Below are positions 55,182 to 63,035 of a stretch of 64,000 nt of DNA, in pieces. Under the pieces are notes generated by a model. It made no database searches and was not told the DNA's origin. It worked only from the letters and a program-made list of their open reading frames with translations. This DNA comes from Subsaxibacter sp. CAU 1640 (GTDB taxonomy: Bacteria > Bacteroidota > Bacteroidia > Flavobacteriales > Flavobacteriaceae): contig NZ_JALNMI010000004.1 in assembly GCF_023156585.1 (NCBI RefSeq), forward strand, positions 158,407-222,406, read 5' to 3'. A program made the position numbers and the translations under genes. How positions within the stretch are numbered: position 1 is the stretch's first letter; each line of letters opens with the position of its first letter.

Positions 55182-57614
55182 ATGACCATCCGCTTTATTA
55201 GTTTTCTGATGTCCATACTATGCATCTCATCAATGCTTGGACAGGAAAAGAAAACCTTGCAAATTCAACGCACCGACAACCCTCCCAAAATAGATGGCGT
55301 CCTGGATGACGCCGTGTGGGCAAGCGCTATGGAGGCGAAAGATTTTACCCAGTTTCGGCCCACAATGGGCGTCAAGGAAAAACCTGGCCAAGAGACTGTG
55401 GTCAAAATGACCTATGATGACAATGCCATTTACATTGCTGCCTATCTTTATGACAATCCTGCCGAAATAATGAAGCAAATGACCAGTCGTGACAACTTTG
55501 GTCAGAGTGATTTTTTCTTGGTAGTCTTTAACCCAAACAACGATGCACAGAACGATACCGAATTGGTCGTATTCCCAACAGGCACACAGGCCGATGCCAT
55601 CGCGAGTCCGAGCAATGGAGAGGATTTTGGGTGGAATGCCGTTTGGGACAGTGCCGTAAAGATTGTAGATGATGGCTGGATTGTTGAAATGAAAGTACCG
55701 TATGCCGTGTTGCGTTTTGCCAATCAGGAGAAACCTACTTGGGGACTGCAATTTCACAGGCAGTTTAGACGTACTCGTGAGCAATACACTTGGAATCCTG
55801 TAGATATTTCACAAGGGAATATCGGTTTGTATCACGGCGAAATGGTAGGCCTTGAGAACATCCAACCTCCTACTCGCTTGTTTTTGTATCCGTTTGCCTC
55901 TGCGTTGATCAATTCTTCTGACGGAAAAACGACAGATGATTATAGCATAGGGCTTGATGTGAAATATGGTATCAGTGAAAACTTTACATTGGATGCCACC
56001 TTGATTCCTGATTTTAGTCAGGCAGGTTTTGACAATGTGGTGCTGAATCTTGGGCCTTTTGAACAACAATTTTCAGAGCAACGCCAATTCTTTAAAGAAG
56101 GTGTCGATTTATTCAACAAAGGAAACCTGTTTTATTCGCGTCGTGTGGGAAGTGCGCCTACTGGTGATGTCAATTTACAGGAAAATGAAGAACTCGTCGA
56201 CTATCCGGATAAGGTGAAGACTTTAAACGCCATCAAAGTATCAGGTAGGACTAAAAAAGGTTTGGGCATCGGTTTTTTTAATGCGATTACTGAAAAGACA
56301 TATGCTACCGTAAGAGACACTCTTACAGGAAACACACGTGGTGAGGTGGTAGAGCCCTTGGCCAATTACAACATCTTGGTACTCGACCAGCAATTTAATC
56401 AAAACTCATCGGTAAGTCTGGTGAATACCAATGTGACACGCGATGGTCATTTTAGGGACGCCAACGTTACGGCTGCGCTGTTCGACATTACTACCAAATC
56501 CAATAAATATAACGTCAGCGGTGGCGCCAAAATGAGTTCGTTGAATCTTCCTGACGGGTCTCGCAATGGCTTTAGTTCGGAATTATTCCTAGGAAAGGTA
56601 AACGGCAATTATCGCTACAGCGTCGGGCATTCTTTGGCAGATACCAAATACAACATCAACGACTTGGGCATTCTGTTCAGAAACAATTACAATAACTTTT
56701 CTGCCGATGCGTCCTATAGAATCTTTGAGCCAACAGAAAAACTCAACAACTTCTATGTAGGCACTTGGTTTAACTATAACCGTTTATTTGATCCTAGTGT
56801 CTATACAGGCAAGAATACGGGCATCAACATCAACGGAACCACTAAAAAACTGCACAGCTTTGGGCTAAATGCCAATTGGCAAATAGGTAAGATCTATGAT
56901 TATTTTGAGCCACGCACACCTGGCCGTTATTTTATTGTGGAAGATATTGTTAATACCAATGCTTGGATTTCGACCAATTATAACAAAACTTTTGCACTGG
57001 ATGCCAACGTGGGCTACGCAGGCATCTATGAGCCAGGCAGGGATTTTTACAACTATTGGTTTGGGATTGAACCAAGGGTACGCTTTAGCGATAAGTTTTT
57101 GATGCAGTATTCGTTTTATATGGATGATTACCGCAAAGACCGTGGCTTTGTAACCAAGGTAGATGATGACATCATCTTTGGGCAACGCCGTAGGCTTGAG
57201 GTGGTGAACAGTCTTTCGGGAAATTATACCTTTAATCCGTTTCATTCGCTCAACCTGACCTTTAGAAACTATTGGTCTACCGTTACCTATGAGCGCGACC
57301 TTTATGTTTTACAAGAAAACGGACGTTTATCGCAAGAAGATGGTTATACGGTAGATGACATCAATGACCCAAATGTCAACTTCAACACTTGGAATCTCGA
57401 CTTTAGTTATTCGTGGCAGTTTGCGCCAGGCAGTTTCCTGACAGCCTTGTATCGCAATCAATTGTTCAATAGAGATGTGTTTTCCAAACGGAAATATTTC
57501 AACAGTGTAAAAACCTTATTTGAGCAGCCTATTGAGCATACCCTATCCATCCGTTTGGTGTATTTTATTGATTATAATAACATCAAAAACGTCTTTCAGA
57601 AGAAAAACTCTTGA
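55182..57614 (+). CDS. DUF5916 outer-membrane protein with CBM9-like N-terminal domain
   Basis: An 810-residue exported protein (signal peptide FISFLMSILCISSMLGQ). The N-terminal domain reads RTDNPPKIDGVLDDAVWASAMEAKDF, VVKMTYDDNAIYIAAYLYDN and WIVEMKVPYAVLRF, the carbohydrate-binding family 9 pattern. The rest is DUF5916: DFSQAGFDNVVLNLGPFEQQFSEQRQFFKEGVDLF then barrel-like amphipathic strands to a terminal aromatic region. Likely a surface beta-barrel; the ligand is not known. GC content is higher than that of the EPS locus. Confidence 0.88.
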   Translation: MTIRFISFLMSILCISSMLGQEKKTLQIQRTDNPPKIDGVLDDAVWASAMEAKDFTQFRPTMGVKEKPGQETVVKMTYDDNAIYIAAYLYDNPAEIMKQMTSRDNFGQSDFFLVVFNPNNDAQNDTELVVFPTGTQADAIASPSNGEDFGWNAVWDSAVKIVDDGWIVEMKVPYAVLRFANQEKPTWGLQFHRQFRRTREQYTWNPVDISQGNIGLYHGEMVGLENIQPPTRLFLYPFASALINSSDGKTTDDYSIGLDVKYGISENFTLDATLIPDFSQAGFDNVVLNLGPFEQQFSEQRQFFKEGVDLFNKGNLFYSRRVGSAPTGDVNLQENEELVDYPDKVKTLNAIKVSGRTKKGLGIGFFNAITEKTYATVRDTLTGNTRGEVVEPLANYNILVLDQQFNQNSSVSLVNTNVTRDGHFRDANVTAALFDITTKSNKYNVSGGAKMSSLNLPDGSRNGFSSELFLGKVNGNYRYSVGHSLADTKYNINDLGILFRNNYNNFSADASYRIFEPTEKLNNFYVGTWFNYNRLFDPSVYTGKNTGININGTTKKLHSFGLNANWQIGKIYDYFEPRTPGRYFIVEDIVNTNAWISTNYNKTFALDANVGYAGIYEPGRDFYNYWFGIEPRVRFSDKFLMQYSFYMDDYRKDRGFVTKVDDDIIFGQRRRLEVVNSLSGNYTFNPFHSLNLTFRNYWSTVTYERDLYVLQENGRLSQEDGYTVDDINDPNVNFNTWNLDFSYSWQFAPGSFLTALYRNQLFNRDVFSKRKYFNSVKTLFEQPIEHTLSIRLVYFIDYNNIKNVFQKKNS

Positions 57615-57631
57615 TGCTTGCAATGCAAGCA
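57615..57631. repeat. 17-bp perfect palindrome
   Basis: TGCTTGCA-A-TGCAAGCA begins at the end of the DUF5916 gene and lies 22 bp before the ABC ATPase start. Single-base centre, so more like a protein-binding site than a terminator. Confidence 0.4.
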
Positions 57632-57653
57632 TTAAAGTAGTATGTTTGAGGTT

Positions 57654-58313
57654 ATGATTACAGCTACAAACATTCATAAATATTACGGCGACCTGCACGT
57701 ATTAAAAGGTGTCGATTTGCACATTGCCAAAGGTGAAGTCGTCTCGATAGTGGGCGCTTCTGGTGCTGGTAAAACCACCTTGCTGCAAATACTTGGTACA
57801 CTCGACAGGGCTTCTACGAAAGATAAAGGCGAACTCATCATCAACAATGTAAGTTTGAACAGCCTGAACGACAAAGCCCTAGCCAAATTCAGAAATGAGC
57901 ACATTGGGTTTATCTTTCAGTTTCATCAGCTGTTGCCAGAGTTCACAGCTCTAGAAAATGTGTGTTTGCCAGCATTTATCAAAGGCACTGCCAAGGCCGA
58001 TGCCGAGAAACGTGCCATGGAACTTCTGGCCTTTTTAGGTCTGAAAGACCGCTACCATCATAAACCCGGCGAACTATCGGGTGGTGAGCAGCAGCGTGTG
58101 GCTGTGGCAAGAGCCTTGGTAAACAACCCAGAACTTATATTTGCCGATGAACCCAGTGGTAACCTAGACAGCGAGAGCGCTGATAATTTGCATAAACTCT
58201 TTTTTAAACTTCGCGACGAGTTTGGACAAACCTTCGTCATCGTTACCCACAATGAAGAATTGGCTGACATGGCCGATAGAAAGCTTGTGATGGTTGATGG
58301 GAAGATTGTCTGA
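57654..58313 (+). CDS. LolD-like ABC transporter ATP-binding protein
   Basis: About 219 residues from ATG 57654 ([22 protein letters not shown]); an in-frame ATG four codons earlier is less family-like. Walker [20 protein letters not shown]-loop [16 protein letters not shown], signature [15 protein letters not shown], Walker [14 protein letters not shown] and H-loop FVIVTHN are complete. It matches the LolD/MacB (lipoprotein export or efflux) group. No permease gene is adjacent, so the partner is elsewhere. Confidence 0.93.
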   Translation: MITATNIHKYYGDLHVLKGVDLHIAKGEVVSIVGASGAGKTTLLQILGTLDRASTKDKGELIINNVSLNSLNDKALAKFRNEHIGFIFQFHQLLPEFTALENVCLPAFIKGTAKADAEKRAMELLAFLGLKDRYHHKPGELSGGEQQRVAVARALVNNPELIFADEPSGNLDSESADNLHKLFFKLRDEFGQTFVIVTHNEELADMADRKLVMVDGKIV

Positions 58314-58738
58314 TTTAAGCTTCCTAATAACCTGTTCAAACAGTCATTGCTTAACCTTATTTTCGACAAGAACAGGAACTACAACGATATGAACAGTATT
58401 TTCAGCAGCGTGAACACCATTTCCAGCGATGGGAACAGCTAAAACATCGTTGGGAACAGCATTTCCAGCAATGGGAACAACTAAAACACCGTTGGGAACA
58501 CAATTTCCAGCGTTGGGAACAACTAAAACACCGATGGGAACACGATTTCCAGCGTTGGGAACAGCTAAAACATCGTTGGGAACAGCATTTCCAGCGATGG
58601 GAACGGAAAAACATCGACGGGAACGCGTTTTGCAATAATTTTCACTTAAGTTTTATTTCTGTTCGGCCTTTGAATGAAATTGTTCGTTCATATGTTTTAA
58701 AAGTGTATTTTAGTGACATTCTAATACTCTAAATCTAT
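58314..58738. other. Intergenic gap holding array 3
   Basis: 425 bp between the ABC ATPase and the next lipoprotein gene. The first 75 bp and last 115 bp are AT-rich with no gene; the centre is the 21-bp array described separately. TTTTAGTG and similar A/T-rich sequence before 58739 probably contains the promoter, but no clear consensus was found. Confidence 0.5.
58390..58620. repeat. 21-bp tandem array 3 (11 units, two alternating types)
   Basis: Eleven units of 21 bp run from 58390. From 58432 they alternate strictly between a GGAACARCTAAAACAYCG type and a GGAACANNATTTCCAGC type, giving a 42-bp higher-order repeat; a degenerate unit precedes at about 58369. In the frame GAA CAG CTA AAA CAT CGT TGG the four copies of the first type encode the identical heptad EQLKHRW while differing only at silent third positions (CAG/CAA, CAT/CAC, CGT/CGA). 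The other type gives EQHFQRW and variants. No start codon precedes that frame and a TAA closes it about 40 bp upstream. Confidence 0.93.
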
Positions 58739-59191
58739 ATGAAAAGAATCAACAACACCATAGCGCTTCTAGCCTTTCTACTACTGGTGTCCTGTGGGCT
58801 AAAACCTATAACTTCAGAATACACATACATTAAAACCGACCTTCAAAATGTGAAGTTGGATGAACTTGGCAACGGAATCATTCTCATATATAATGGCGCT
58901 AATATTTTTCATAAGATAGATAATACGGCACGTTTGAATATTTGGCTCAATGACCAAGCTCTTGGACAGTTAAAACCTAGCGAGTATGTAATCATCAATC
59001 TGAAAAGTGGAGATCATCATTTTAAGGTGCTGCATAAAGATGTTGTGAATATGAGAAGCGAACACGATGTTGAGATAGATGCCACTACCAAAGTCATTAA
59101 AATAAAACCCAACATTACCTCAAATAAGCTAGAAGTAACCAATGAACTTCCAGAAAACTTTGAAAAATTCAAGTATGCTGAAACTAGATAA
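58739..59191 (+). CDS. Lipoprotein, DUF2846-like
   Basis: A 150-residue protein with lipobox signal (IALLAFLLLVSC, C19). Central part GNGIILIYNGANIFHKIDNTARLNIWLNDQALGQLKPSEYVIINLKSGDHHFKV matches the fold of DUF2846-type proteins (beta sandwich with a G-x-Y/L-R-P-like ending). Function unknown. It overlaps the next gene by 17 bp. Confidence 0.8.
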   Translation: MKRINNTIALLAFLLLVSCGLKPITSEYTYIKTDLQNVKLDELGNGIILIYNGANIFHKIDNTARLNIWLNDQALGQLKPSEYVIINLKSGDHHFKVLHKDVVNMRSEHDVEIDATTKVIKIKPNITSNKLEVTNELPENFEKFKYAETR

Positions 59192-59744
59192 TCATTGCCT
59201 ATCTCGCGTTTTTGGAGTCTTGCTGGTGCTAATCCTGACGTTAAATGTGTGCACCTGCAAAGGCATTGCGCAAGAACAGGATACTGTGCAATCTACAACC
59301 AAATTTGATTTCTCAAAAATTGAAAAATTCCGCAACACAAAGCTCCAAGGTCAAATCATAAATGATTATGACAGCATTTTCAGTCCGTCTCAAAGAATAG
59401 AGCTCACAAAGCTTCTATATGATTACGACATTAAAACCACCCGACAGGTAGTAGTTGTAACGGTTGACAGTATAAAACCTTATTCCGACATCCAAAAATA
59501 TGCAACAGATTTAATGAACTATTGGGGCGTGGGAAATGCCGAAACAAATAACGGACTCGCAATTGTGCTGTGCAAGCCTTGTAGAAAAGTAGCAATAGCC
59601 ACAGGATATGGCACTGAACTCGTCCTGACAGACGACATCTGTAAAAAAGTGATAGAAGAAACCATCATTCCTGAATTCAAAAAAGGAGACTATTATCTCG
59701 GCATTAAAACAGGTGTACTAGAGCTGATAGAACGATGGGAATAA
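59175..59744 (+). CDS. TPM domain protein (YgcG-like)
   Basis: About 189 residues from ATG 59175, which gives a proper signal peptide (VFGVLLVLILTLNVCTCKGIAQ); a longer open frame from 59142 is unlikely. The TPM domain reads YDSIFSPSQRIELTKLLYDYDIKTTRQVVVVTVDSIKPYSDIQKYATDLMNYWGVGNAETNNGLAIVLC and ends VAIATGYGTELVLTD. The C-terminal repair/kinase parts of larger homologues are absent. Likely periplasmic, associated with envelope stress. It is the last ordinary gene before the cassette array. Confidence 0.9.
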   Translation: MLKLDNHCLSRVFGVLLVLILTLNVCTCKGIAQEQDTVQSTTKFDFSKIEKFRNTKLQGQIINDYDSIFSPSQRIELTKLLYDYDIKTTRQVVVVTVDSIKPYSDIQKYATDLMNYWGVGNAETNNGLAIVLCKPCRKVAIATGYGTELVLTDDICKKVIEETIIPEFKKGDYYLGIKTGVLELIERWE

Positions 59745-59762
59745 AAGTCTCCTGGTTTAATC

Positions 59763-59811
59763 ATTAACTTTAATCCCGTAACTGGCGGTTATACGAGACC
59801 GTCAGCAAATA
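59763..59811 (+). repeat. Partial attC-like site at the left end of the cassette array
   Basis: Only the right half of a recombination-site-like palindrome is present: CCCGTAACTGGCGGTTATAC, then GAGACC, then GTCAGCAAAT. The 40 bp at 59763-59802 match 61830-61869 at 39 positions. No matching left arm (GTATAACCG...) lies upstream, so the site is truncated. Confidence 0.65.
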
Positions 59812-59815
59812 TTAA

Positions 59816-60418
59816 ATGAAGAACTTAACTATTATATTTACATTTTTAATCACACTAACAGGTTATGCTCAATCAAATTATTCTAAATGGAAAACAGAAA
59901 AATTTGAAAATAAAAAAATTTATGTTGATTTGAAAAACGCTTTAGAAAATCCATTAAGCGTAAAAATTTTGGATTTAGGTGGGCAAAATTTAACGGAAAT
60001 CCCCAAAAGCATAAAAGAATTTAAAAATCTTCAAGTGTTACTTTTAGGCTGGAGACCAAAAAAATATTTAGATAGTTCAATAATAAAAATGGCTCAAAAT
60101 ATTGGAGGTGGATATTTTCATCTTGACCGCAATAGAGGAATCGTTCTTGATTATAATAAAATTCAGCAATTACCATCCTAACTTTGCACTCTAACACAAC
60201 TGGAATATCTTGAACTGAATTATAATGATATTAAAAGTTTTCCTGATGAAATGGTTAACCTTGAGAATCTGAAACAAATCTCTCTATTTGGAAATTCGAC
60301 AATTTTCAGGAATAACGAAATCATTGAGGAAATGGAATTAAAAATGCCAAATTGTGAATTCCTGACTGCTCGAAATTTTATGAAAGAGAGAAAAAAGAAA
60401 GAACAAAACATTTGCTAA
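59816..60418 (+). pseudogene. Cassette 1: exported leucine-rich-repeat protein broken by an in-frame stop
   Basis: ATG 59816 opens a signal peptide (LTIIFTFLITLTGYAQ) and LRR sequence (VKILDLGGQNLTEIPKSIKEFKNLQVLLLG). A TAA at 60179-60181 ends it after IQQLPS. The same frame then continues for 78 codons with further LRR sequence (LCTLTQLEYLELNYNDIKSFPDEMVNLENLKQISLFG) to TAA 60416-60418. Reading GAA in place of TAA gives LPSELCTLTQLEYL, the usual LRR join, so a single G-to-T change explains the break. The final stop lies inside the cassette end box. A sequencing error is the alternative. Confidence 0.8.
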
Positions 60419-60546
60419 CACCGTATATAAGCTATGGCTCGGTCAGTGCACACTTGGAAAATCCTTGCGGATTTTCAGTTTGGTGTGTACTTGCTAAGTT
60501 TAGTGCTAACCCACGCAACTACTCATAGCCGAGACCGTTGTACACA
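60410..60546 (+). repeat. attC-like site after cassette 1
   Basis: Left box ATTTGCTAAC, then ACC and an inner arm GTATATAAGCTATGGCTCGG. The centre holds the hairpin GAAAATCC-TTGC-GGATTTTC. The right inner arm is CTCATAGCCGAGACC and the right box GTTGTACACA. Total about 137 bp, within the attC size range. Confidence 0.7.
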
Positions 60547-60576
60547 ATTAAAGACAAACATTTCGCTGAAAAGAAA

Positions 60577-60861
60577 ATGATGGAATTACCAAATGATATT
60601 ATTGAAGAAATGAAAATCCGCTTTGACTCGGGTTTTGATTTAGCGAATAAAATTTTGACTGAATCTCTCAATGAAAATGAATACCTAAATCACGAGAGAA
60701 TTATTCGATGTGTAATCTATCTTTCAGACGGAATTCAAAGTTTTAAGCATAATCTGAAAGTAGCTAAAACTGACCCAAGAGATGTTATGCTGTTTGCGGA
60801 ATATGAACAAATGAATAGAATCAGAGATTTCAATAAAACCTTTGCCGAAAATGATGTTTAA
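60577..60861 (+). CDS. Cassette 2: small helical protein (first ORF)
   Basis: About 94 residues from ATG 60577 (MMELPNDIIEEMKIRFDSGFDLANKILTESL); the open frame extends to a TTG at 60538, but that TTG is part of the cassette boundary. Sequence is polar and predicted all-helical (NHERIIRCVIYLSDGIQSFKHNLKVAKTDPRDVMLFAEYE). No family recognised. Its 3' end overlaps the next ORF by 11 bp, making a two-gene cassette. Confidence 0.68.
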   Translation: MMELPNDIIEEMKIRFDSGFDLANKILTESLNENEYLNHERIIRCVIYLSDGIQSFKHNLKVAKTDPRDVMLFAEYEQMNRIRDFNKTFAENDV

Positions 60862-61006
60862 AGAAAAAACGAAGGATAATGAACTTTATGTTTATCTGAA
60901 TGGAAAACTGATTTACAAAAAGTGGCTGAATAGTGGAGAATCGAAAGTGTTTGACGTAATGGCTTATGACAAATACACTTTGAAAACAATAAAAGAAACG
61001 GAATAA
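60851..61006 (+). CDS. Cassette 2: second ORF, 51 aa
   Basis: ATG at 60851 (a second ATG follows at 60854) opens 51 codons to TAA 61004-61006. The product is basic and beta-rich: FKEKTKDNELYVYLNGKLIYKKWLNSGESKVFDVMAYDKYTLKTIKETE. Overlap with the upstream ORF suggests translational coupling. The stop is 6 bp before the cassette end box. Unknown function; a two-component module such as a toxin-antitoxin pair is possible but unsupported by motifs. Confidence 0.6.
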   Translation: MMFKEKTKDNELYVYLNGKLIYKKWLNSGESKVFDVMAYDKYTLKTIKETE

Positions 61007-61012
61007 AATAAC

Positions 61013-61151
61013 TGTGTACAACAACGTATAAAAATAATTGCTATTTTGTGCTTAAATAAAGGTCGGTGCATATTTGCCAACTTCTGATTTTCCTTCGGAA
61101 AATCCTCGCTGACAAACACGCAACTATTCTTATACAAAACCGTTGTGCATA
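61013..61151 (+). repeat. attC-like site after cassette 2
   Basis: Left box TGTGTACAAC, inner arm GTATAAAAATA, central hairpin GATTTTCC-TTC-GGAAAATC, right inner arm TATTCTTATAC, linker AAAACC, right box GTTGTGCATA. Inner arms are complementary at 10 of 11 positions. Confidence 0.72.
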
Positions 61152-61181
61152 ATGTAAAAAAACAACGAAAATACATCAAAA

Positions 61182-61703
61182 TTGTCAAATGAAAAGCGGA
61201 AAACTAAACTCAAATATTACGGATTGAAACGGAAAGAAATTTTTTGGCTAATAGCTACATTTGGTATTTCAATAATTATTTGTCTGATTTTGCTTGGACT
61301 TAATTGCTTTAGCTCATCGACGACTGACATAAATGTTCACGACACTTATTTCGTTGTGGAAAAAAGTGAATTATCCCTGCTAATTATCAAGCTTACTTTT
61401 TTCTTTGTATATCTAATCAGAATGCTAAAAAGAAAATTCAAAAATTTGACGGCAAATCTGATTTTTATGATTGCCAATGTCTTTATGAATTTTTCAGTTG
61501 TTGGATTATTTTCACTAATCAAATCATTTGCTCGTTCGACAGGGGTGATTGAAAATAATATGGAAAAAAATTCTATGTTAGATAGTGGTTCAACAGAATA
61601 TATTATTTTGTGGTTGACATTTCTAATGTTTCAAATATTCTTGCTGATTTCGCTCGGATATACAGGGTTTAAAACCGGACTGAATTACAAAAAGAATGGA
61701 TAA
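61182..61703 (+). CDS. Cassette 3: four-TM membrane protein
   Basis: About 173 residues from a TTG start at 61182; no ATG is available in frame after the upstream stop at 61155. Hydrophobic segments: IFWLIATFGISIIICLILLGL, LLIIKLTFFFVYLI, ANLIFMIANVFMNFSVVGLFSLI and YIILWLTFLMFQIFLLISLG. Between the first two lies TDINVHDTYFVVEKS, a motif I recognise from small uncharacterised Bacteroidota membrane proteins. Function unknown. Confidence 0.72.
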   Translation: MSNEKRKTKLKYYGLKRKEIFWLIATFGISIIICLILLGLNCFSSSTTDINVHDTYFVVEKSELSLLIIKLTFFFVYLIRMLKRKFKNLTANLIFMIANVFMNFSVVGLFSLIKSFARSTGVIENNMEKNSMLDSGSTEYIILWLTFLMFQIFLLISLGYTGFKTGLNYKKNG

Positions 61704-61708
61704 AACAC

Positions 61709-61877
61709 TATGCACAACAATGTATAACCGCAATTACGGCGGATTCGACTACGTCCGGCACGAGCACGAAGTGCGAACTGGCGTAGCAATCCACTCGGAA
61801 TTGCTAACGTCTGTGCTTAACCGAAAATTATTAACTTTAATCCCGTAACTGACGGTTATACGAGACCGTTGGCAATA
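61709..61877 (+). repeat. attC-like site after cassette 3
   Basis: Left box TATGCACAAC, inner arm GTATAACCGCAATTACGG, a GC-rich centre with GCAC-GAAG-TGCG type hairpins, right inner arm CGTAACTGACGGTTATAC, linker GAGACC and right box GTTGGCAATA. At about 169 bp it is longer than typical attC sites. Its right half is nearly identical to the partial site at 59763. Confidence 0.7.
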
Positions 61878-61880
61878 ATT

Positions 61881-62381
61881 ATGAAAAAATCGATAATTCT
61901 AACGACAATACTTCTGATATTTTCAATGTCCGAAATTTGTGCGTGTAGCTGTTTCAAAAAAAGTGTGACAGAAAACTTTAAAGGAGCTGATTTAGTTTTT
62001 ACTGGACAAGTAGTAGAAATAATTGAGCATAAAATGATTGATTCAATTCCAACCGACGATGAATTGAAACCTTTCAAAATCCGAAAATATAACCGAATTG
62101 AATTTAAGTTCAAAATCTTGAAATTATACAAAGGAGATATTGATTCGGAATTCGTTTCTATATATACAACAGGCGGAATTATTGACTGCGGAAATTACTT
62201 CCCAATAAATTCCAAGCAATTTGTTTATTCATATATTACAGACGTAAGACTTAATGACTATGGTTCCGACAGAAAAGTTAAGCCCTATTATTCGACAAGT
62301 ACTTGCAGTCAAACCAAAGAATTGAAAAGAACCAAACGCCGTGAAATAAAGGAAATTGAACAATTATCTGGAATAAAATAA
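61881..62381 (+). CDS. Cassette 4: exported Cys-rich protein, TIMP/NTR-like
   Basis: About 166 residues from ATG 61881 (KKSIILTTILLIFSMSEICACSC); a TTG four codons earlier belongs to the cassette boundary. The signal is followed by CACSCFKKSVTENFKGADLVFTGQVVEI, the usual start of bacterial netrin/TIMP-like domains, with later cysteines in IIDCGNYF and STSTCSQTKE that could form disulphides. Probably exported; possible protease inhibitor-like fold, function untested. Confidence 0.75.
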   Translation: MKKSIILTTILLIFSMSEICACSCFKKSVTENFKGADLVFTGQVVEIIEHKMIDSIPTDDELKPFKIRKYNRIEFKFKILKLYKGDIDSEFVSIYTTGGIIDCGNYFPINSKQFVYSYITDVRLNDYGSDRKVKPYYSTSTCSQTKELKRTKRREIKEIEQLSGIK

Positions 62382-62382
62382 C

Positions 62383-62519
62383 TATTGCCAACACCGTGTA
62401 TAAACCATTGCTGGGTCTGTGCTCATCTGGAAAATTCCTGCGGAATTTTCACGTAGATTTGTACTTGGAATGGTCCGGGCAATCACACGCAACGGTCCAT
62501 ACACAAACCGTTGTGAGTA
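62383..62519 (+). repeat. attC-like site after cassette 4
   Basis: Left box TATTGCCAAC, ACC, inner arm GTGTATAAACC; central hairpin GAAAATTCC-TGC-GGAATTTTC; right inner arm GGTCCATACAC, linker AAACC, right box GTTGTGAGTA. Confidence 0.72.
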
Positions 62520-62522
62520 ATT

Positions 62523-63029
62523 ATGAGAAACCGAATTACATTCATATTATCAATTTTAATTTTCATTATAGGTTGTAAAAACGAGGAATCTGTATCTGAA
62601 AATAAAAATGCAGAAATTGGTCAGTTTAGATTTATAATTTCCGACACATTGGCTTATGGAAAAAATATTGCGAGAATATCTGAATACAATCGTAATTTAA
62701 AAGAAAACGAAACTTCTTTAATATCAGTAATAATCAAAAACGAACTGGAAGACGGAACCACGAAAATTGACACTTTTAGTGACGGACTAAAAACACCATT
62801 TTTTGGAATTAGTAAATACCGCACTGGAAAACATAAAATCGAAATTAAGGTAGAAGAAAAAATATTGAGAACGAAATCACTTCCGAACGACTCAATGTCT
62901 CTCGAAATAAAAGACATATATTACACATACGATTTTGATGTGTTTGTAATGGATAAAGAATATAAATCTGAACTGAACGAATTGTTGCGAAAACAAATGG
63001 ATATTGAATATAGTGAAAACCCAATATAA
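62523..63029 (+). CDS. Cassette 5: lipoprotein of unknown function
   Basis: A 168-residue protein from ATG 62523, 12 bp into its cassette. Signal peptide with lipobox (ILSILIFIIGC, C18). The mature part is charged (KNEESVSENKNAEIGQFRFIIS) with beta-like segments KTPFFGISKYRTGKHKIEIKVEEKI and ends in a helical acidic/basic tail. No family recognised. Confidence 0.75.
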   Translation: MRNRITFILSILIFIIGCKNEESVSENKNAEIGQFRFIISDTLAYGKNIARISEYNRNLKENETSLISVIIKNELEDGTTKIDTFSDGLKTPFFGISKYRTGKHKIEIKVEEKILRTKSLPNDSMSLEIKDIYYTYDFDVFVMDKEYKSELNELLRKQMDIEYSENPI

Positions 63030-63035
63030 AATAAC

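Noticed and set aside
60415-60546. Simple rho-independent terminator after the LRR gene
   Set aside because: The central hairpin has no T-run, and the same architecture with matching boundary boxes recurs after four other genes, better explained as a recombination site.
61182-61703. Cytochrome oxidase subunit I fragment suggested by HDTYFVV
   Set aside because: The protein is 173 aa, lacks the haem-binding histidines and the flanking HFHY sequence; the motif occurs in small uncharacterised Bacteroidota membrane proteins.
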